A stretch of DNA of 12,579 nucleotides from Methylococcaceae bacterium. GTDB lineage: Bacteria; Pseudomonadota; Gammaproteobacteria; Methylococcales; Methylomonadaceae. The notes under the pieces were generated by a model that saw nothing but the letters and a program-made list of their open reading frames with translations, had not been told where the DNA came from and searched no databases. Below, piece by piece: positions 1 to 9,155 of the stretch. The translations under genes were made by a program, and so were the position numbers. The stretch is taken from contig CANKON010000016.1 of the NCBI GenBank assembly GCA_947484105.1, positions 1 through 12,579 on the forward strand, given 5' to 3'. Within the stretch, counting starts at the first letter, position 1. Every line of letters starts with the position of its first letter.

Positions 1-1
1 A

Positions 2-859
2 ACGGGCGCAGGTCAACATGGCGTTGCAACGGCAACTGTGGCGGCGCGTCTAGGCTTAGAATGCGTGATTTATATGGGTGCAGTCGATGTGGCGCGTCAA
101 TCACTCAACGTTTATCGCATGAAATTACTCGGCGCGACGGTGGTTGCGGTTGAATCAGGTTCAAAAACCTTGAAAGATGCCTTGAATGAAGCCTTGCGCG
201 ATTGGGTTACAAACATTGACGATACGTTTTACATTATTGGAACGGTTGCAGGTCCTCATCCGTATCCAGCAATGGTGCGTGATTTCCAAGCGATTTTAGG
301 TCGTGAAGCCAAACAACAATGTTTAACGCAAGCTGGAAAATTACCGAATGCGTTAGTCGCGTGTGTTGGCGGCGGTTCAAATGCAATGGGGCTTTTCTAT
401 CCGTTTATTGACGATGCGGACGTGAAAATGATTGGCGTTGAAGCAGCTGGCGATGGCATTGAAACAGGTCGTCATTCTGCGCCACTTTGTGCGGGTAGAC
501 CAGGTGTGTTGCATGGAAATCGTACTTATTTAATGTCTGATGATGACGGTGAAATTATCGAAACGCATTCCATTTCAGCTGGTTTAGATTATCCAGGCGT
601 TGGACCTGAACACGCTTGGCTGAAAGATTCGGGTCGCGCTCAATATGTGAATATCACGGACGATGAAGCACTTGGCGGTTTTTACGCATTGACACGAATG
701 GAAGGCATTATTCCTGCGTTAGAATCCAGTCACGCGATGGCGTATGTGATGAAACTCGCGCCAACTATGAAATCAGACGAAATTTTAATCGTGAATTTAT
801 CGGGTCGTGGCGACAAAGATATGCAAACTATGGCAAAAAGAGAAGGAATTGAACTATGA
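2..859 (+). CDS. trpB: Tryptophan synthase beta chain, 5'-truncated by window edge
   Basis: TrpB condenses indole, channelled from TrpA, with L-serine to give L-tryptophan; it is a cytoplasmic PLP enzyme in an alpha2-beta2 complex. The frame is open from base 2 and starts inside the TGAGQHG motif, so about 110 N-terminal residues are missing, including the PLP-binding lysine and, by family alignment, the catalytic Glu just before that motif. The 285 residues seen carry AGPHPYP, the PLP-phosphate loop GGGSNA (window bases about 370-387), [22 protein letters not shown] and the terminal NLSGRGDKD. The GTG at 38 is internal and is not the start. The stop overlaps the trpA start in ATGA (856-859), the usual coupling for this subunit pair. 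No frameshift is seen. Confidence 0.97.
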   Translation, partial: TGAGQHGVATATVAARLGLECVIYMGAVDVARQSLNVYRMKLLGATVVAVESGSKTLKDALNEALRDWVTNIDDTFYIIGTVAGPHPYPAMVRDFQAILGREAKQQCLTQAGKLPNALVACVGGGSNAMGLFYPFIDDADVKMIGVEAAGDGIETGRHSAPLCAGRPGVLHGNRTYLMSDDDGEIIETHSISAGLDYPGVGPEHAWLKDSGRAQYVNITDDEALGGFYALTRMEGIIPALESSHAMAYVMKLAPTMKSDEILIVNLSGRGDKDMQTMAKREGIEL

Positions 860-1659
860 GCCGATTAGCTGGATTATTTGCCGAATTGGCAGAAAAAAAC
901 CGTAAAGCGTTAATTCCATTCGTCACCGCTGGCGACCCAAATCCTGAATTTACCGTGCCTTTAATGCACGCAATGGTTGGTGCTGGTGTTGATATTATTG
1001 AACTCGGCGTGCCATTTTCTGACCCAATGGCAGATGGTCCTGTGATTCAACGTGCAAGTGAACGTGCTTTAGCACATCATCAAAGTTTGCGTACAACGTT
1101 GGCGATTGCAACAGAATTTCGCAAAACCAATGGTCACACACCGATTGTCATCATGGGCTATTTAAATCCCGTTGAAATCATGGGTTATGAAAAATTCGCT
1201 GATGCTGTGCAAGCGGCAGGTGTGGACGGTGTTTTAACGGTTGATTTACCACCCGAAGAAGCCGCCGAGTGTGCAGAATTGTTAAAAGCACGCGGCGTTG
1301 ACCCAATTTTCTTGCTTGCACCAAATAGCACACCTGAGCGCGTCAAAATTATGGATGCAATTGGCTCTGGTTATATTTATTACGTTTCGCTCAAAGGCGT
1401 AACAGGTGCAGGGCATTTGAATTCGACAGAAGTGGAAACCAAATTGGCTGAAATTCGCGCCAATACAAAATTGCCGCTTGCAGTCGGTTTTGGTGTGAAA
1501 GATGCCGAAACTGCAAAAATTATCGGAAATTTAGGCGACGGCGTTGTGGTTGGAAGTGCGTTAATCAGCCAAATCGAAGCGAATTTGCACAGTCCCGCGC
1601 AAGCAAAACAAGCAATTATTGAATTATTAACTTCAATGCGTCAGGCAATGGATAACTAA
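856..1659 (+). CDS. trpA: Tryptophan synthase alpha chain
   Basis: TrpA cleaves indole-3-glycerol phosphate to indole and glyceraldehyde-3-phosphate; indole passes through a tunnel to TrpB. The 267 residues match the usual family length (about 268). Both catalytic acids are present: Glu49 in [11 protein letters not shown] and Asp60 in MADGPVIQ. Other (beta/alpha)8-barrel landmarks are MGYLNP (100-105), VDLPPEE (129-135), the flexible loop SLKGVTGAG (178-186), and the phosphate-binding GFGV (211-214) and GSA (233-235). The ATG is fixed by the 4-base ATGA overlap with trpB and by AGAAGGA at 841-847, 8 bases upstream. The next gene, accD, starts 2 bases after the stop. Confidence 0.98.
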   Translation: MSRLAGLFAELAEKNRKALIPFVTAGDPNPEFTVPLMHAMVGAGVDIIELGVPFSDPMADGPVIQRASERALAHHQSLRTTLAIATEFRKTNGHTPIVIMGYLNPVEIMGYEKFADAVQAAGVDGVLTVDLPPEEAAECAELLKARGVDPIFLLAPNSTPERVKIMDAIGSGYIYYVSLKGVTGAGHLNSTEVETKLAEIRANTKLPLAVGFGVKDAETAKIIGNLGDGVVVGSALISQIEANLHSPAQAKQAIIELLTSMRQAMDN

Positions 1660-1661
1660 AC

Positions 1662-2576
1662 ATGAGTTGGTTTGAAAAATTACGTCCGTCGATTATCAAA
1701 ACGGAAACGGGCAAAAAAACGACAGTTCCCGAAGGACTTTGGGCAAAATGCCCTAGCTGTAACGCAATTTTGTACAATTCTGAATTGGAAAAAAACGGTA
1801 GCGTTTGTCCAAAATGTGACCATCACATGCGGATTTCAGCGCGTATGCGTTTAGATTTATTTTTGGATGAAAACGGACGCGAAGAAATTGGTAAAAATGT
1901 CAAACCTGTCGATCCGTTGAAATTCAAAGACAGCAAAAAATACAAAGACCGCGTCACGCAAGCACAAAAACAAACCAAAGAAAATGACGCTTTAATCGTG
2001 ATGAAAGGCGAATTGCACGGACAGCCGATTGTGGCGGCGGCGTTTGATTTTGCTTTTATGGGCGGATCGATGGGTTCAGTTGTCGGCGAAAAATTCGTGC
2101 GTGGTGTAAATGCCAGTTTAGAAAACGGCGCACCATTTATCGTTTTCACGGCAAGTGGTGGCGCGAGAATGCAAGAATCGTTGTTTTCACTTTTCCAAAT
2201 GGCAAAGACCAGCGCGGCTTTAACGAAACTTTCAGAACGCGGAATTCCGTACATTTCGTTTATGACCGACCCAACGATGGGCGGCGTATCGGCAAGTTTA
2301 GCGATGCTAGGCGATTTGAATGTCGCCGAACCCAATGCGTTAATTGGTTTCGCAGGACCTAGAGTTATTGAACAAACCGTACGCGAAAAATTACCCGAAG
2401 GTTTCCAACGTAGCGAATTTTTACAAGAACACGGCGCAATCGACATGATTATTCATCGTCGTGATATTCGTCAAAAAATCGCTAGCATTTTGGGAATGCT
2501 TACCGCAAATCATGGCGTTTCGATGCCTGATATTGAGATCGACGATTTGTGCGTTGATGCTGAAGACGCGGGTTAG
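1662..2576 (+). CDS. accD: Acetyl-CoA carboxylase carboxyltransferase beta subunit
   Basis: AccD and AccA form the alpha2-beta2 carboxyltransferase that moves the carboxyl group from carboxybiotin-AccB to acetyl-CoA, giving malonyl-CoA in the first committed step of fatty acid synthesis. The 304 residues equal the typical length. A four-cysteine zinc ribbon sits at the N terminus (Cys30, Cys33, Cys49, Cys52). The crotonase-like core follows, with SGGARMQE (165-172), [10 protein letters not shown] (203-212) and AGPRVIEQT (231-239). The ATG lies 2 bases after trpA with no strong Shine-Dalgarno, so translation probably depends on ribosomes ending trpA. A 207-codon antisense frame inside the gene (1823-2446) looks like a shadow. 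Confidence 0.98.
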   Translation: MSWFEKLRPSIIKTETGKKTTVPEGLWAKCPSCNAILYNSELEKNGSVCPKCDHHMRISARMRLDLFLDENGREEIGKNVKPVDPLKFKDSKKYKDRVTQAQKQTKENDALIVMKGELHGQPIVAAAFDFAFMGGSMGSVVGEKFVRGVNASLENGAPFIVFTASGGARMQESLFSLFQMAKTSAALTKLSERGIPYISFMTDPTMGGVSASLAMLGDLNVAEPNALIGFAGPRVIEQTVREKLPEGFQRSEFLQEHGAIDMIIHRRDIRQKIASILGMLTANHGVSMPDIEIDDLCVDAEDAG

Positions 2577-2581
2577 TTTAA

Positions 2582-3865
2582 ATGAACCGTTTTCACTCCT
2601 TGCAGGATTGGCTAACGTGGCAAGAAAGTTTGCATCCACTGCCAATTGATTTGGGTTTAGAACGGGTGAAGCGCGTGTTTGAAAGGCTGTTGCCCAATTA
2701 TAAAACGCAAAAACCACCCACGATTACGGTCGCGGGAACAAATGGCAAAGGTTCAACCGTTGCATATTTGCAAGAATTTTATTTTGCGGCGGGACATAAA
2801 GTGGGGGCGTACACATCGCCACATATTTTACGCTACAACGAACGCATTAAAATTAACGGTAAATCGGTTTCTGACGAGTTGATTTGTGCCGCATTTGAAG
2901 AAATTGATAAAGCGCGTGGCGATATTTCACTAAGTTATTTTGAATTTAGTACGCTTGCAGCGTTACTGATTTTTTTGCAAGAAAGCGTCGCGATTCAAAT
3001 TTTAGAAGTGGGTTTAGGCGGGCGTTTGGATGCGGTGAATATCGTCGATACGGATATTGCGATTGTGACGAGTATTGCAATTGACCATATTGAATATCTT
3101 GGCAAAACGCGCGACGCAATAGGGTTAGAAAAAGCAGGCGTTTTTCGTGCGAATACGCCTGCGATTATCAGCGATTTACGTCCTCCCGTGTCGTTACTTA
3201 ATTACGCTTACGAAAAAAATGTGTTGTTGTTGCAACTTGGAAAAACGTTTTTTTACGAAAAACACGGCGAAACCTGGACGTGGCAAGGTTTGTCGCAATC
3301 TATTTTAGATTTGCCTAATCCTGCGTTGAAAGGAAATCACCAATTTCGTAATGCGTCGGCGGCGATTTTTGCCACGCAATGTTTAGCCAACGATTTGCCT
3401 GTCAGCGACACTTCGCTAAAAATGGGGCTAAAAAATGTGAAATTGTCAGGGCGTTTTCAATTGGTTGATGGCGAAATTCCCGTACTTTTAGACGTTGGAC
3501 ACAATCCACAGGCCGTGCAAACACTGGTGGATTATTTAAGCGAAAACTTTGCAAATCACCGCATTCACGCGATTTTTTCGATGATGAAAGACAAAGATAT
3601 TTCAGGTGTTCTGGAATTGATGAAACCTGTTGTTTCGGATTGGTTTTTCGCGCCTCTGCCCCAAAATCCGCGTGCTGTTTCCGAAGAAAAAATGCGTGAA
3701 TTATTTTTACAATGTGACATTTCTAACACGAATTTTGGTTTTTCAAATTTTGCCCAAGCTTTTTTAGCGGCTAAAAATAACGCGAAAAGTGGTGATTTAA
3801 TTTTAGTCTTTGGGTCGTTTTTTTTAGTATCAGATTGCTGTGCAAATTTAAAAATAGGTGAATAA
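2582..3865 (+). CDS. folC: Bifunctional dihydrofolate / folylpolyglutamate synthase
   Basis: FolC adds L-glutamate to dihydropteroate, making dihydrofolate, and then adds further gamma-linked glutamates to folates, using ATP. The 427 residues match the family (about 420). The Mur-ligase-like ATPase domain has the P-loop GTNGKGST (52-59), TSPHI (78-82), NERI (86-89), LEVGLGGRLDAVN (141-153), IDHIEYLG (167-174) and EKAGVF (183-188), whose lysine matches the carbamylated lysine of the family. The C-terminal domain carries LKGNHQ (249-254) and DVGHNP (304-309). The ATG is 5 bases after the accD stop. The gene ends directly against the next start codon. The accD-folC pairing is widely conserved in gammaproteobacteria. 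Confidence 0.97.
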   Translation: MNRFHSLQDWLTWQESLHPLPIDLGLERVKRVFERLLPNYKTQKPPTITVAGTNGKGSTVAYLQEFYFAAGHKVGAYTSPHILRYNERIKINGKSVSDELICAAFEEIDKARGDISLSYFEFSTLAALLIFLQESVAIQILEVGLGGRLDAVNIVDTDIAIVTSIAIDHIEYLGKTRDAIGLEKAGVFRANTPAIISDLRPPVSLLNYAYEKNVLLLQLGKTFFYEKHGETWTWQGLSQSILDLPNPALKGNHQFRNASAAIFATQCLANDLPVSDTSLKMGLKNVKLSGRFQLVDGEIPVLLDVGHNPQAVQTLVDYLSENFANHRIHAIFSMMKDKDISGVLELMKPVVSDWFFAPLPQNPRAVSEEKMRELFLQCDISNTNFGFSNFAQAFLAAKNNAKSGDLILVFGSFFLVSDCCANLKIGE

Positions 3866-4699
3866 ATGAATTTCGATCATGAATTAAAACAACGTCTTAT
3901 TGGCGCATTAGTTGTCACGATTTTGTCGGCAATTTTTATTCCGATGCTTTTTGACGACCCCGTTGAAGAAGAAGGACAAGCGGTGACAACGCTCGCGTTG
4001 CCTTCTGAAAATCAATTTGTAGAAGAACCTGCTGTTAAAGCTCCCGAAACATCTGAGCAAGTGCTAGAAATTCCAAAACAGCCCCAAGTTGAAGTTGCCG
4101 CACTCGCGCCTTCGACAACGCCTGTAGCGAAAAATACATTGCGTCCTGACGAAATGGAAGACACGCTTGCTGCGCCAAAATTACAGCCAAAGCCTGCACC
4201 GCTTAAACCACCCAAAGTTGAAAAAACAATCGCGTATTCCGAAACGACAAATTACGGCGTAAAACCGCCTGAAGAAATTGACGATGAACCGCCAATGAAG
4301 CCGAAAGCGGAAATTAAAAAAGCAGGCGATAAAAATGAAGACGCGCTGTTGAAACAAATTCGTGCCGCAAAATTACTCGACGATACACCTGCCGCGAAAA
4401 TGTCTGCGCCTGTTGATGTCAATGTTGCCGACGTGAAAAAAATTCTCGCACCAGAGCAACCCAAAAAAGCAGGTCGTTGGTTTATTCAACTGGCAAGTTT
4501 GACCAATAAAGCCAAAGCCGAAGGCTTGCAAGAAGGTTTAAAATCACAAGGTTTGCCTGTAACACTTTCACAAATTCAAAATGACAAAGGCACATTTTAC
4601 CGTTTGCGCGTCGGTCCTGAACTTGACGGCAAACGCGCAGCGGCAATGAAAAAGAAAATGGACGATCAAGGTATTAATTCGATTTTAGTTTCTGAATAA
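3866..4699 (+). CDS. dedD: DedD-like SPOR-domain cell-division protein
   Basis: DedD-type proteins are inner-membrane proteins whose periplasmic SPOR domain binds denuded septal peptidoglycan and which help constriction. The 277 residues show a short cytoplasmic N terminus (MNFDHELKQR), one membrane segment at about 11-29, and a long low-complexity linker rich in Pro, Ala, Glu and Lys (about 30-200). The SPOR domain spans about 203-276, from RWFIQLASL through FYRLRVGPE to the C terminus. The start directly abuts the folC stop (TAA|ATG), with AGGTGA at 3856-3861. Position between folC and cvpA is the standard place for dedD, and this supports the name more than the fast-evolving linker does. 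The family is clear; orthology to E. coli DedD is inferred. Confidence 0.9.
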   Translation: MNFDHELKQRLIGALVVTILSAIFIPMLFDDPVEEEGQAVTTLALPSENQFVEEPAVKAPETSEQVLEIPKQPQVEVAALAPSTTPVAKNTLRPDEMEDTLAAPKLQPKPAPLKPPKVEKTIAYSETTNYGVKPPEEIDDEPPMKPKAEIKKAGDKNEDALLKQIRAAKLLDDTPAAKMSAPVDVNVADVKKILAPEQPKKAGRWFIQLASLTNKAKAEGLQEGLKSQGLPVTLSQIQNDKGTFYRLRVGPELDGKRAAAMKKKMDDQGINSILVSE

Positions 4700-4703
4700 G
4701 CTC

Positions 4704-5222
4704 GTGATTCCGCTCGTTACAAAACCGTTTATTTGGATTGATTACAGTATCGTCACGTTGATTTGCGTGACAATGACAATCGGCACACTACGCGGTTTTA
4801 GCAAAGAAATTATGGTCTTACTACTTTGGGTAATTGGCGTTTGGGTGAGTTTGCATTTTTCAGAAAATTTTTCGACGATGTTGCAAAATTTCATTTCACC
4901 TTCTAAAAAACGCATTGCTGTCACGTTTATCAGTTTATTAGTCGCCACCATTTTGGTAGGCAGTTTTATTCAAAACTTGCTCCTCACGCGTTTCAAACAA
5001 ACTTACCAGCACACTGCTTTCATGGAAGGCTTTGGTGGGTTGATTTGTGGAACGTTTCAAGGTGTTCTCATTACGACGATTGTCGTTTTTCTCGCTGGAC
5101 TTTCAAGTGTGCCAACAAATTCATGGTGGCATGAATCCAGTTTATTATCCTATTTTCAAATTTTAGCTATTTGGCTACGCGATCACGTCGTGGCACAAAT
5201 GGCGAATGTTGTTTATCGTTAA
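4704..5222 (+). CDS. cvpA: CvpA family inner-membrane protein
   Basis: CvpA is a small integral membrane protein named for its role in colicin V production; knockout phenotypes link it to envelope homeostasis, but its molecular activity is not settled. The 172 residues contain IDYSIVTLI (12-20), the family motif GTLRGFSKE (27-35), and four likely membrane segments at about 13-30, 37-52, 70-93 and 110-133. A glycine-rich [15 protein letters not shown] (106-120) precedes the last one. I chose the GTG at 4704 because an in-frame TAG at 4686-4688 excludes an upstream start, no in-frame ATG or TTG intervenes, and the conserved IDY would be lost from the next Met (residue 24). The Shine-Dalgarno is weak. 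The gap to dedD is 4 bases. purF follows, as in most gammaproteobacteria. Confidence 0.93.
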   Translation: MIPLVTKPFIWIDYSIVTLICVTMTIGTLRGFSKEIMVLLLWVIGVWVSLHFSENFSTMLQNFISPSKKRIAVTFISLLVATILVGSFIQNLLLTRFKQTYQHTAFMEGFGGLICGTFQGVLITTIVVFLAGLSSVPTNSWWHESSLLSYFQILAIWLRDHVVAQMANVVYR

Positions 5223-5234
5223 AACTTCCAACTC

Positions 5235-5240
5235 AGGTGA
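5235..5240 (+). promoter_or_regulatory. purF: Ribosome binding site that sets the purF start
   Basis: AGGTGA ends 7 bases before the ATG at 5248. It favours this ATG over an in-frame upstream TTG (5206) that lies inside cvpA. The choice is chemically required, because PurF needs cysteine as residue 2, exposed as the N-terminal nucleophile after Met removal. Confidence 0.75.
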
Positions 5241-5247
5241 AAAAATA

Positions 5248-6756
5248 ATGTGTGGTATTGTTGCTATCGTTTCCCATCAAGCTGTAAATCAAGATTTGTA
5301 TGACGCGCTAACCGTTTTGCAACATCGCGGACAAGACGCGGCGGGAATTGTAACGTGTGAAAATGGGCGTTTGCATTTACGCAAAGACAATGGATTGACG
5401 CGCGACGTTTTTACCAATGATCAAATGTTGCGGTTGCGTGGAAATATGGGCATCGCACACGTTCGTTATCCCACCGCTGGTTGTACCAGTTCTGCCGAAG
5501 CGCAACCGTTTTATGTGAATTCACCATTCGGATTAACGCTCGCTCACAACGGCAATTTAACCAATACAGCCGAACTAAAAAAAGCGTTATTTGACGAAGA
5601 TCAACGCCACATCAATACCGATTCCGATTCAGAAGTTTTACTTAATGTTTTCGCCCATGAGTTGCAAACTTTACACAAATCTGAACTTGCTGTGAGCGAC
5701 ATTTTTAACGCCGTAAAAGGCGTGCATCGTCGTTGTCGTGGCGCTTACGCGGTAGTCATTATGATTGCAGGTGTTGGGATTTTAGGTTTTCGTGACCCCA
5801 ACGGGATTCGCCCCGCTGTGTTTGGTGAACGTAAAACTGACGAAGGACGTGAATTTATGATTGCTTCCGAAAGTGTCGCACTCGATGTGTTAGGTTTTGA
5901 CGTAACGCGCGATATTGCGCCAGGTGAAGCGATTTTCATTGAACAATCAGGCAAATTACACACACAACAATGCGCTGAAAAAGTTGACCATTGCCCGTGC
6001 ATTTTTGAATACGTTTATTTTGCGCGACCTGATTCGATTATCGACAACATTTCTGTTTATAAAGCGCGTTTGCGAATGGGTGAAAAGCTTGCCGCAAAAG
6101 TGCAGCGCGAATGGGCAGATCACGACATCGATGTCGTTATTCCCATTCCCGACACCAGCCGCACCGCCGCCATGCAAATGGCAAATAAATTAAGCGTGAA
6201 ATTTAGTGAGGGCTTTATGAAAAATCGCTACATTGGACGTACATTTATTATGCCTGGACAAAAATTGCGCGAAAAATCCGTACGTCAAAAACTCAACGCG
6301 ATTGATTTAGAATTCAAAGGTAAAAACGTGCTGCTAGTTGATGATTCTATTGTACGTGGAACAACGTCCGCGCAAATTATTCAAATGGCACGCGATGCAG
6401 GTGCGAAAAAAGTTTATTTTGCTTCTGCTGCACCGCCAGTTCGTTACCCAAATGTGTACGGAATTGATATGCCTGCGGCAAATGAGTTAATAGCTCACGG
6501 TCGCACGGAAGATGAAGTTTGCGCTGAAATTGGCGCGGATAAATTGATTTATCAAGAACTTGACGATTTAATCGCGGCGGTTCAAAAAGGCAATCCTGAC
6601 ATTTTACATTTTGACACATCATGTTTTAGTCACGAATACATCACAGGTGATATTGATGATGCGTATTTAGAACGCATTGAAGCCTTGCGAAATGATGGCG
6701 CACAAACGCAATCAAATGCAGCAAATTTTATTATCGAAATGCAAAATTGTGGCTGA
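5248..6756 (+). CDS. purF: Amidophosphoribosyltransferase (glutamine PRPP amidotransferase)
   Basis: PurF makes 5-phosphoribosylamine from PRPP and glutamine, the first step of purine synthesis. The 502 residues are close to the usual length (about 505). The N-terminal Ntn-hydrolase glutaminase domain begins MCGIVAI, with Cys2 as nucleophile, then [10 protein letters not shown] (25-34), HVRYPTAG (71-78) with the glutamine-binding arginine, and HNGNLTN (100-106). The phosphoribosyltransferase domain has IPDTSRTAA (300-308), NRYIGRTFI (326-334), the PRPP loop [14 protein letters not shown] (361-374) and YGIDMP (404-409). The frame extends upstream to a TTG at 5206, but that start would bury Cys2. 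cvpA lies 25 bases upstream. No intrinsic terminator is visible after the stop. metZ, a frequent downstream neighbour in other gammaproteobacteria, is absent here. Confidence 0.98.
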   Translation: MCGIVAIVSHQAVNQDLYDALTVLQHRGQDAAGIVTCENGRLHLRKDNGLTRDVFTNDQMLRLRGNMGIAHVRYPTAGCTSSAEAQPFYVNSPFGLTLAHNGNLTNTAELKKALFDEDQRHINTDSDSEVLLNVFAHELQTLHKSELAVSDIFNAVKGVHRRCRGAYAVVIMIAGVGILGFRDPNGIRPAVFGERKTDEGREFMIASESVALDVLGFDVTRDIAPGEAIFIEQSGKLHTQQCAEKVDHCPCIFEYVYFARPDSIIDNISVYKARLRMGEKLAAKVQREWADHDIDVVIPIPDTSRTAAMQMANKLSVKFSEGFMKNRYIGRTFIMPGQKLREKSVRQKLNAIDLEFKGKNVLLVDDSIVRGTTSAQIIQMARDAGAKKVYFASAAPPVRYPNVYGIDMPAANELIAHGRTEDEVCAEIGADKLIYQELDDLIAAVQKGNPDILHFDTSCFSHEYITGDIDDAYLERIEALRNDGAQTQSNAANFIIEMQNCG

Positions 6757-6762
6757 TTAAAA

Positions 6763-6789
6763 TTAAGATATAGACGTGTGTGCCGATAT
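6763..6789 (+). promoter_or_regulatory. Putative sigma-28 (FliA) promoter of the chemoreceptor gene
   Basis: TTAAGATA (6763-6770) is separated by exactly 11 bases from GCCGATAT (6782-6789). The FliA consensus is TAAAGTTT-N11-GCCGATAA, so the match is 5/8 at -35, 7/8 at the distinctive -10 element, and exact in spacing. Transcription would start near 6796-6800, leaving a leader of about 90 bases. It lies just past the purF stop and ahead of a methyl-accepting chemotaxis gene, which is the type of gene FliA controls in flagellated gammaproteobacteria. The motif is seen directly; its function is inferred. Confidence 0.6.
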
Positions 6790-6886
6790 TGGAGGGAATT
6801 GTAAAAAAGACGGCGCGAAATTTGCTGTTAATTCTGGTACGACATTTTAAATTTTGGCTTTAACGCACACGCTTAGTGGAACTTTT

Positions 6887-9079
6887 ATGAAACTCAACAC
6901 GCCCGTAACGAATAAAGAACTTGTGATGACGAAAGGTAGCATTCTCGTCACGCGCACCGATTTACAAGGAAAAATCACTTACGCAAACGATGATTTTTTA
7001 AAAATCAGCGGCTATAGTAGGGATGAGGTAATTGGTAAAGATCACAACATTATTCGTCATCCTGATATGTCGCCTGAATTGTTTGAAGATTTATGGAAAT
7101 CAATTAAAGCGATGCGTCCCTGGGCGGGAGTGATTAAAAATCGTGCTAAAAATGGTGATTTTTATTGGGTTCACGCTAACGTTGTGCCGCAATTTGAACA
7201 AGGTAAATTAGTCGGTTTTATGTCGGTGCGTTACGCGCCGAAAAAAGCAGAATTGGCGGAAGGAATTGCGCTTTATGAGGCACTGCGAAATAAAACCTCG
7301 ACGCTAAGTCCAACAGGGGTGAAAGCCTTTTTAAAATCAATTGTTGAAATGTCACTTTGGAAAAAAACGGCAATTTCATTGTTTGCTTTTTCAATTCCTA
7401 CGGCAACAGTCAGTTATCAATTATTTCTTTCGGAAAGCTATTTAGAGTTAGCCGTAATTGCAGGATTTGCAACGATTGGGGCGGCAATTAACGTCGGTAC
7501 AATTCGTGAATTAAGCAACACATTAGATAAAAGTGTTGGTATTTTTTATCGGCTCGCTGCTAAAGGATTTGGTAATCAATTTGATTTAAAAAAAGAAGGC
7601 GTTGTTGGTGATTTTTATCGTGGCTTATTCTCGATGGACATCAGTTTAAGTTTGGATATTGCCCAGTCAAAACAAATTACAGCCGAGGCACTACGAATTA
7701 ACAGCGCGTTGAATAACGTGCATTCTGCAGTGATGGTTGCAGATAATAATTTTGAAATTATTTATATAAATCAGGCAGTTACGGATCTATTTCAAAAGGC
7801 TGAAGTGGGTATTAAAAAACAGCTTCCTAATTTTGATGCAACAAAAATTCTGGGTTCAAGCATTGATTTATTCCATGTTAATCCCGCAAAACAACGTGAA
7901 ATTCTGAAAAATTTGACTGATTATCATATGACTGAATTAGTGATTGGTGGGCATTATATGACCGTGATTGCAAATCCTGTTTTGGATAAAAATGGTGAAA
8001 AAATTGGCTATGTTGCGGAATGGCTCGATAGAACAGATGAAGTTAACGCCCTTCAGGAAATCACCAGTATTGTACAAGCGGCGGCGAATGGTAATTTTGA
8101 ATCGCGAATTCATGAATCTAATCGTTCAGGCTTTATTTTAGAATTAGTCCATAATATCAATAAATTACTTGAAACCAGTTCTGTTGGTTTGAATGAAGTG
8201 GGACGTATTTTAGACGCGCTGTCACACGGTGATTTGACCAAAACAATGGATGGTGAATATCAAGGGATGTTTGGGCAATTGAAAGACGACGCGAATTCGA
8301 CGGTTGAAAAATTGCGTGATGTACTTGAAGAAATTCAAAGTGCCACGACGACAATTAATACCAGCGCGAAAGAAATTGCGTCAGGAAATAATGACTTATC
8401 GCATCGAACTGAGAAACAAGCCGCCAGTTTAGAAGAAACGGCTGCAAGCATGAACGAATTAACTTCAACCGTTCAGCACAATAGCGAAAATGCAGGTCAT
8501 GCCAATGAATTAGCGGTGGGGGCATCTAATATCGCTAGCAAAGGGGTTGTCGTGGTCGGACAAGTTGTGAACACCATGGAAGCGATTAACGAATCGTCGC
8601 GCAAAATTGTTGACATTATTTCAGTGATTGACAGCATTGCCTTTCAAACCAACATTTTAGCGTTAAACGCCGCCGTTGAAGCGGCACGTGCGGGTGATCA
8701 AGGGCGTGGTTTTGCAGTCGTTGCGACAGAAGTTCGGAGTCTAGCACAGCGTGCCGCCGCTGCCGCGGGTGAAATTAAAGGTTTAATTGGCGATTCTGTT
8801 GAAAAAGTCGAAGATGGCACGCGATTGGTTGCGAATGCGGGACGAACAATGGAAGAAATTGTGAGTGCAATTCGCGGTGTGACGACCATTATGTCCGAAA
8901 TCAGTTCTGCCTCCGCTGAACAAACGACAGGCATTGAGCAAGTCAACAAAGCTATTGGACAAATGGATGACGTAACGCAACAAAACGCGGCATTAGTTGA
9001 ACAAGCCGCCGCTGCCGCAGAAACCCTCGAAGATCAAGCGCGTAGTTTGGTGAATACGGTTAAATACTTTAATTTGTAA
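6887..9079 (+). CDS. Aer-like PAS methyl-accepting chemotaxis receptor
   Basis: This energy/redox-type chemoreceptor would signal through CheA/CheW to the flagellar motor. The 730 residues read in order: an Aer-type PAS domain (about 8-118); a membrane hairpin (about 159-181 and 186-206) with a loop of only a few residues, so sensing is cytoplasmic; a second PAS-like domain (about 270-385); two HAMP-like segments (about 391-437 and 438-485); and the MCP signalling coiled coil (about 486-725). PAS1 keeps Asn34, Arg57, His58, Asp60, Trp70 and Asn85 at the same numbers as E. coli Aer (from memory), suggesting [13 protein letters not shown] (512-521) fits the methylation-site pattern. The kinase-contact tip is around [16 protein letters not shown] (581-596). 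There is no C-terminal NWETF-type tether. I chose the ATG at 6887 (AGTGGA at 6875-6880) over the TTG at 6854, because family members begin with M-x-x-N-x-PVT. The ligand is unknown. Confidence 0.93.
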   Translation: MKLNTPVTNKELVMTKGSILVTRTDLQGKITYANDDFLKISGYSRDEVIGKDHNIIRHPDMSPELFEDLWKSIKAMRPWAGVIKNRAKNGDFYWVHANVVPQFEQGKLVGFMSVRYAPKKAELAEGIALYEALRNKTSTLSPTGVKAFLKSIVEMSLWKKTAISLFAFSIPTATVSYQLFLSESYLELAVIAGFATIGAAINVGTIRELSNTLDKSVGIFYRLAAKGFGNQFDLKKEGVVGDFYRGLFSMDISLSLDIAQSKQITAEALRINSALNNVHSAVMVADNNFEIIYINQAVTDLFQKAEVGIKKQLPNFDATKILGSSIDLFHVNPAKQREILKNLTDYHMTELVIGGHYMTVIANPVLDKNGEKIGYVAEWLDRTDEVNALQEITSIVQAAANGNFESRIHESNRSGFILELVHNINKLLETSSVGLNEVGRILDALSHGDLTKTMDGEYQGMFGQLKDDANSTVEKLRDVLEEIQSATTTINTSAKEIASGNNDLSHRTEKQAASLEETAASMNELTSTVQHNSENAGHANELAVGASNIASKGVVVVGQVVNTMEAINESSRKIVDIISVIDSIAFQTNILALNAAVEAARAGDQGRGFAVVATEVRSLAQRAAAAAGEIKGLIGDSVEKVEDGTRLVANAGRTMEEIVSAIRGVTTIMSEISSASAEQTTGIEQVNKAIGQMDDVTQQNAALVEQAAAAAETLEDQARSLVNTVKYFNL

Positions 9080-9099
9080 CCCCATTTTTGCCATGAATT

Positions 9100-9135
9100 A
9101 AAAACCTACCCGACGCGAGGACGGTAGGTTTTTTT
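9100..9135 (+). terminator. Rho-independent terminator after the chemoreceptor gene
   Basis: An 11-base-pair perfect stem (9100-9110 with 9123-9133, core CCTACC/GGTAGG) surrounds a 12-base loop and runs into a seven-T tract (9129-9135). It starts 21 bases after the receptor stop codon. An A tract on the 5' arm could let it work in both directions, but no convergent gene is present. It separates the receptor from epmB, whose start is only 20 bases further on. Confidence 0.9.
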
Positions 9136-9155
9136 GTAATTAGGGATAATTAAAA

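Noticed and set aside
1823..2446. A 207-codon open frame antisense to accD
   Set aside because: It lies wholly within a clear accD, has no recognisable motif and a composition typical of the complement of a conserved coding gene.
6835..6849. TGGTACG-like sigma-54 promoter upstream of the chemoreceptor
   Set aside because: The required GC at the -12 position is TA here, so only the -24 half resembles the consensus.
6798..6863. Possible 21-codon leader peptide after GGAGGG
   Set aside because: It would need an ATT start with very short spacing; no support beyond an open frame.
6854..6886. TTG start adding 11 residues to the chemoreceptor
   Set aside because: Family members begin at the Met of [11 protein letters not shown] and the extension has no ribosome site.
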